Shown piece by piece: positions 60,386-64,000 of a stretch of DNA of 64,000 nt; within the stretch, counting starts at the first letter, position 1; every line of letters begins with the position of its first letter. This stretch comes from CAZSHB01 sp964606885 (GTDB taxonomy: Bacteria; Babelota; Babeliae; Babelales; CAIQNR01). The stretch spans positions 1 to 64,000 of the forward strand of contig CAZSHB010000005.1 of the NCBI GenBank assembly GCA_964606885.1. Reading direction: 5' to 3'. The notes under the pieces were generated by a model. That model did not search any database. It was not told the DNA's origin and saw only the letters and a program-made list of their open reading frames with translations. The position numbers and the translations under genes were made by a program.

Positions 60386-61771
60386 TCAAGAAAAGTTCGC
60401 AAAATAGGTGAAAATCTTTTGTGCGACCGCACAATAGATCCACAGACCTAAGATATCCATGAGCGTAGCCAACACCGGACCCGCCGCATAAGCAGGATCC
60501 ACGTTTATTCTTCGCAAGAAAACAGGGATTGTACTACCGATAACCATCGACACTACAACCACTGCAGCAACTGCTGTAGCAATGGTCACACTACCAAGCA
60601 CACTACCACTGGTAATATAAGCGCGCACAAACGCAGTTACAGCCAATAAAAGGCCCAGTAATGCTGCAAGCGTAAATTCTCTTTTATAAAAACGGCTCAT
60701 ATTTGCTTGCGTAATTTCTCCGCACGCCATCCCTTGAATCACCACTGCTGATGTTTGGCTACCCGCATTACCACCAGTACTTGTCAACATAGTAATAAAA
60801 CGGACCAATAAGCCGCCCGCCATCGTTGAAAGCAGCACTTCGTTTGAAGCAATAATCATACTCGAAAGTGATTGCGCTAACATAAGCGCCATTAAAATAT
60901 AGCCACGCTGATATAACAAACGCATGAATGAAGCATCAAAGTAAGTCCCTTTAACAGGGGCCATTGCAGACATACGGTAAACGTCTTCTGCCGATTCTTC
61001 TTCAATAACATCAACCAACGTGGAGCTGGTAACAACACCCAAGAAGAAGTTATTTTTACCAACTACCGGAATAATAGACAGATTGTAATGGACCATCATT
61101 TGAGCCACCGCTTCTTGATCTTGTTCCGCATGAGCAATTAATTCATTAGGACGCATAAACGTACTGATGCGTGTTTGCGGCTTTTGTAAGACTAAATCTT
61201 CAAGAAAGATATACCCTACTAATCTTTTTTCTTGGTCAACCACAAACATCTTACGATGTAAATCGTGCGGGAGTTCAAGGCGTTGTAAGAGCTGAATACT
61301 TTTGTGCACCGTAAAATCATCAATAAGCGGTAACACGTCAGTATCCATAATGCCACCCGCAGAGTCAGGATTAAACTGCAAGAGAGCTAATACTTTTTCC
61401 CGGTCATTTTTGTGGAGCAAATTTAAATAAGTTTTTAAATCGCTGTCTGACAAGTTCTCAAACAAGTCAGTCAGTTCATCAGCAGAAAGACACGAAAGTG
61501 CGTCTATTTTTTGAGTATCGCCTAAGCAACCTAGGGCGAGCGCTTGCATGGGTTCAGAGAATTCTCTAAAAACCTGGCACGCACTAGAAGAAGGTAATGC
61601 TATAAATAATTTTTTCGTTTGTTCTTCTGGTAGTTCAGACAAAAACGAAGCAATATCAGCTGGATGAACTTTGAGAAATTCTTCCCATAATGAAAGGCCT
61701 AAGTCACTTTTACGCTCAATTACCTCGTGCAGGTTATTTTTTATCTCTTTAAACAGTTTTTCTGGAACCAT
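60386..61771 (-). CDS. mgtE: Magnesium transporter MgtE
   Basis: This 461-residue protein has an N-terminal helical domain (EFLKVHPADIASFLSELPEEQ), tandem CBS domains (about 135-265) and a membrane domain of about five helices. Signature segments STGGNAGSQTS and NVDPAYAAGPVLATLMDILGL match the MgtE pore. The CBS and N domains sense magnesium and close the channel. A leftward single gene next to tRNA-Lys. Confidence 0.95.
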   Translation of the reverse strand: MVPEKLFKEIKNNLHEVIERKSDLGLSLWEEFLKVHPADIASFLSELPEEQTKKLFIALPSSSACQVFREFSEPMQALALGCLGDTQKIDALSCLSADELTDLFENLSDSDLKTYLNLLHKNDREKVLALLQFNPDSAGGIMDTDVLPLIDDFTVHKSIQLLQRLELPHDLHRKMFVVDQEKRLVGYIFLEDLVLQKPQTRISTFMRPNELIAHAEQDQEAVAQMMVHYNLSIIPVVGKNNFFLGVVTSSTLVDVIEEESAEDVYRMSAMAPVKGTYFDASFMRLLYQRGYILMALMLAQSLSSMIIASNEVLLSTMAGGLLVRFITMLTSTGGNAGSQTSAVVIQGMACGEITQANMSRFYKREFTLAALLGLLLAVTAFVRAYITSGSVLGSVTIATAVAAVVVVSMVIGSTIPVFLRRINVDPAYAAGPVLATLMDILGLWIYCAVAQKIFTYFANFS

Positions 61772-61869
61772 GAACGCCCTTTTTGATTTGACTTTTAGCC
61801 GTTCCCCCTCATATTCTGGAGAATACGCAAAATTAGAACACAGTTCAACCTCAACCTGAAAAAACCTTT

Positions 61870-62799
61870 ATGAATCCCTCAATAAACAAGCACAGCTTCA
61901 CTGTTTGCCCAGAAGATACCAATAAACGTCTTGACCATTTTCTTGCCACGCATGTTCCTGATTATTCTCGGAGCGCGCTTGGCAGTTTTATTAAAGATGG
62001 CAAAGTTCGCATTAATAATAAAACGATCACCAAAGCAGGCTACGCAATTACCACTGGTGATACTATTGTGCTCACAATTCCACAAGTACATCAGTTTTCT
62101 TTATCCGCTACACGCGCACAGACGCTTGATATACCCATTATTGTCAAAACGGACGACTTTTTAATCGTCAATAAACCTGCCGGTCTTATCACCCACCCGA
62201 CAAGTCCTACCAAACAAGAAGCATCCGTGAGTGGTTGGGCACAGGCACTGTTTCCAGAAATTGCCAAAGTGGGCGATCCAGAACGTCCTGGTATTGTGCA
62301 TCGTCTTGATACACACACAACAGGGCTGTTACTTATTGCACGTACATCACACGCGTACGATGCGTTTACTGCCATGTTTAAAGATCGCACCATTACTAAA
62401 AAGTATCTTGCGTTAGTAGAAGGTCAGCCAGAACCATCAGGCAAGATCACCATCCCACTTTTACGTCACCCCACACTACGTAATACCATAACAACAAGTA
62501 TGCATGGTAGACCGGCAACTACGTTGTTTACCGTACAAGAATATTTTAAAGATAGCGCACTGCTTGAAGTAGAGTTAATCACAGGCCGCACACACCAAAT
62601 ACGAGTGCATTGTAAGGCAATTAAACATCCGCTCATTGGCGACACAGTCTATAATAAGAAATCTCATCTTATTGCGCGCCAAGCATTACATGCCTACTCT
62701 ATAGCATTTACGTACCAGGGTATTGATTATGCATATACTGCACCATTACCAGCCGATATGGCCGATCTGATTGTACAACTGCGTAATAAAACAGCGTAG
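61870..62799 (+). CDS. RluA-family pseudouridine synthase (RluD-like)
   Basis: This 309-residue protein has an S4 RNA-binding domain at the N-terminus (NKRLDHFLATHVPDYSR...KDGKVRINN). The catalytic motif is VHRLDTHTTGLLLIAR with the active Asp. The RTHQIRVH segment is also conserved. It isomerises uridine in rRNA; RluD-type modifies helix 69 of 23S, but the exact site cannot be read from the sequence. It is a single rightward gene. Confidence 0.93.
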   Translation: MNPSINKHSFTVCPEDTNKRLDHFLATHVPDYSRSALGSFIKDGKVRINNKTITKAGYAITTGDTIVLTIPQVHQFSLSATRAQTLDIPIIVKTDDFLIVNKPAGLITHPTSPTKQEASVSGWAQALFPEIAKVGDPERPGIVHRLDTHTTGLLLIARTSHAYDAFTAMFKDRTITKKYLALVEGQPEPSGKITIPLLRHPTLRNTITTSMHGRPATTLFTVQEYFKDSALLEVELITGRTHQIRVHCKAIKHPLIGDTVYNKKSHLIARQALHAYSIAFTYQGIDYAYTAPLPADMADLIVQLRNKTA

Positions 62800-62942
62800 T
62801 TGATTTTTAAAAAAAATTTGCATACATTCAGCGGTGGCTAAGAAGGAACTGTGGTAATGAAGCACCCGATTTTTTCAAAAGCCTCTTTTTTTTACTCCAC
62901 ATTCTACCACAAAAATCAATCCGATTTTTCTAAGGAGCGCGT

Positions 62943-63437
62943 ATGAAATTGGCCACTCTCTTGTTTACCGCCTGTCTTACTTTAAGCACTTCCACACTTC
63001 TTATCTCTAAAACATCAGTGCCTGAAGATCTGCAGGCTCCCAAAAGTTTTATGGCCTATGTCATTGATGTATACGATGGCGACACCTGCACGGTAGAAAT
63101 ATGTGCATGGGGAGCAAAGAACCAAGCTCTTTTTGTACGAGAAACTGTTCGTTTTTATGGTATTGATGCTCCTGAACTACGCACCAAAGATCTTGACGAA
63201 AAGCAACGTGGTTATACCGCAAAGCAGTTTGTTGTTGATCGTATTGCAAACAAAGTAGTTCGTGTAGAAATGATAAGTAGAGAAAAGTTTGGTCGTTATA
63301 TGGCAAACATCTTTTATACTGACGCTGATGGTAAAGAAGTGAATCTTAATGACGAACTGATCAGTGCCGGACATGCTGTGGCGTATTTTGGCGGACACCG
63401 ATCAGTTGATAATAAAACAGATGATCTTGAAAATTAA
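62943..63437 (+). CDS. Exported thermonuclease-family (SNase) nuclease
   Basis: This 164-residue protein has an AAGGAG site, a signal peptide (to about residue 21) and an SNase OB-fold domain. Catalytic elements are VYDGDTCTV, RFYGIDAPELR and SREKFGRYMANIF, covering the Asp, Arg and Glu positions of the family. It is likely a secreted or periplasmic nuclease that degrades DNA/RNA. This could supply nucleotides from host nucleic acid. Confidence 0.92.
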   Translation: MKLATLLFTACLTLSTSTLLISKTSVPEDLQAPKSFMAYVIDVYDGDTCTVEICAWGAKNQALFVRETVRFYGIDAPELRTKDLDEKQRGYTAKQFVVDRIANKVVRVEMISREKFGRYMANIFYTDADGKEVNLNDELISAGHAVAYFGGHRSVDNKTDDLEN

Positions 63438-63459
63438 ACAACTAACGCTTAATTAATGA

Positions 63460-64000
63460 TTAATTATCCCGAAATCTATTAGCAGAAGATGGTTTAATAT
63501 TTTCTTTATTTGCCCTTGCCAATTCTCGAGCTAATCGTCGTTCTTCTCTTAATGCTCGTTCCTCTTGAAAAAGTCTTTCTATTGCTTGCATTGATTCTAT
63601 TTCCAGAATCAATTCTTGCTCCATAACAGCTCTTACATCTCGACTTTCTTGATATAATGCCTCTTGCATTTCAATCATATTTCTACCTTCGTTATTACGT
63701 AATTCCATATCAATACGATAACTACAAGAAAGATGATACATTGCAGAATGACGATCATTAAGAACACACAACATCACTGCAGTATTGCCATCATTATCTT
63801 GGGCATTAACAGCAACATCATCACGCGCAAGAAACAAATCCATTATTTCAATAGTATGATAAGGAGCAAATGCTGTTAACATAAAAGCTGTTCTACCCTG
63901 ATGATTCCGTACATTAGGATCTACTGACGGATCCGCTAACAAACAAGCAACTGCATCCACATCCCCATTAAGCACTGCTTGTATTAAAGGCGCGTCCTGA
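63460..64000 (-). CDS. Ankyrin-repeat protein, 5' end beyond the window
   Basis: At least 180 residues are present and the frame stays open to the right edge (DAPLIQAVLNGDVDAVACLL). Ankyrin helices are visible: VDPNVRNHQGRTAFMLTAF and VAVNAQDNDGNTAVMLCVL. The C-terminus is long and charged (LREERRLARELARANKENIK), suggesting a helical tail. The N-terminus, and whether it is exported, cannot be told. Ankyrin proteins often contact host proteins. Confidence 0.85.
   Translation of the reverse strand, partial: QDAPLIQAVLNGDVDAVACLLADPSVDPNVRNHQGRTAFMLTAFAPYHTIEIMDLFLARDDVAVNAQDNDGNTAVMLCVLNDRHSAMYHLSCSYRIDMELRNNEGRNMIEMQEALYQESRDVRAVMEQELILEIESMQAIERLFQEERALREERRLARELARANKENIKPSSANRFRDN

Noticed and set aside
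62849..62912. Inverted repeat TGTGGTA/TACCACA upstream of the nuclease gene
   Set aside because: The arms are short with a 50-base loop and no T-run, so a terminator or operator cannot be supported.

Overview
The window looks like a chromosomal stretch from a host-associated Gram-negative-type bacterium, most likely Candidatus Dependentiae (TM6/Babeliae). This placement is inferred from gene content, not from a search. The supporting features are an AT-rich genome, an outer membrane (BamA and several proteins ending in a C-terminal Phe barrel signature), a peptidoglycan synthase pair (FtsL-like/FtsI), ankyrin proteins, and an unusually large share of small unrecognised proteins that begin with a signal peptide. 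No transposase, integrase, phage gene, CRISPR array or plasmid function was seen.

Layout. The left edge (1-340) is the 5' end of a 16S rRNA gene reading leftwards from a near-consensus promoter. Positions 800-3570 hold gmk, two secreted proteins and prfB. Positions 3572-6901 hold a leftward run of five similar Gly/Ala-rich exported membrane proteins, one with a C-terminal J domain. Positions 6970-10310 hold pgi, an OPT-type transporter and a HIT protein, followed by tRNA-Leu. Positions 10500-16400 hold a DUF167 protein, a Ser-Arg-Ser tRNA cluster, ogt, an RRM protein, a DUF1653 protein, a DEAD-box helicase and a Sua5-type tRNA-modification gene. Positions 16410-21660 hold two exported histidine-phosphatase relatives (one apparently dead), a signal-peptide-bearing MutS-like ATPase, a MazG-like protein and an AGCS symporter. 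Positions 21720-28530 hold the ABC-F / HAD / BI-1 operon, two thioredoxins and cysS. Positions 28650-35300 hold bamA, a Lys/Ala-rich exported protein, ftsL-ftsI and a class I aldolase. Positions 35300-45420 mix hypothetical exported proteins with prmC, mutL, an exported SDR and an exported HD protein. Positions 45560-59620 are dominated by secreted and surface proteins: a large protein of unknown fold, two related barrels, a repeat-rich protein and a giant Gly-rich CSLREA-like protein that share a C-terminal module, and ankyrin proteins. An SPFH protein, a DHFR-like enzyme, a chloramphenicol-phosphotransferase-like kinase and a GIY-YIG protein lie among them. Positions 59625-60385 contain a 122-bp repeat, two assembly gaps and Glu/Lys tRNAs. 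The right end has mgtE, an RluA-family synthase, an exported nuclease and a truncated ankyrin gene.

How it fits together. Core functions are ordinary: translation (prfB with its methylase prmC, cysS, ABC-F, Sua5, RluA), envelope assembly (bamA, ftsL/ftsI) and sugar phosphate metabolism (pgi, class I aldolase). What stands out is the number of enzyme folds normally found in the cytosol that here carry a signal peptide or membrane anchor: phosphatases, MutS-like ATPase, HAD, SDR, HD, P-loop kinase, nuclease and thioredoxin. This suggests an enriched periplasmic or exported enzyme set, plausible for a bacterium living inside protists. The most interesting unexplained regions are 3572-6901, 16410-19885, 46848-56242 and 59640-60250.
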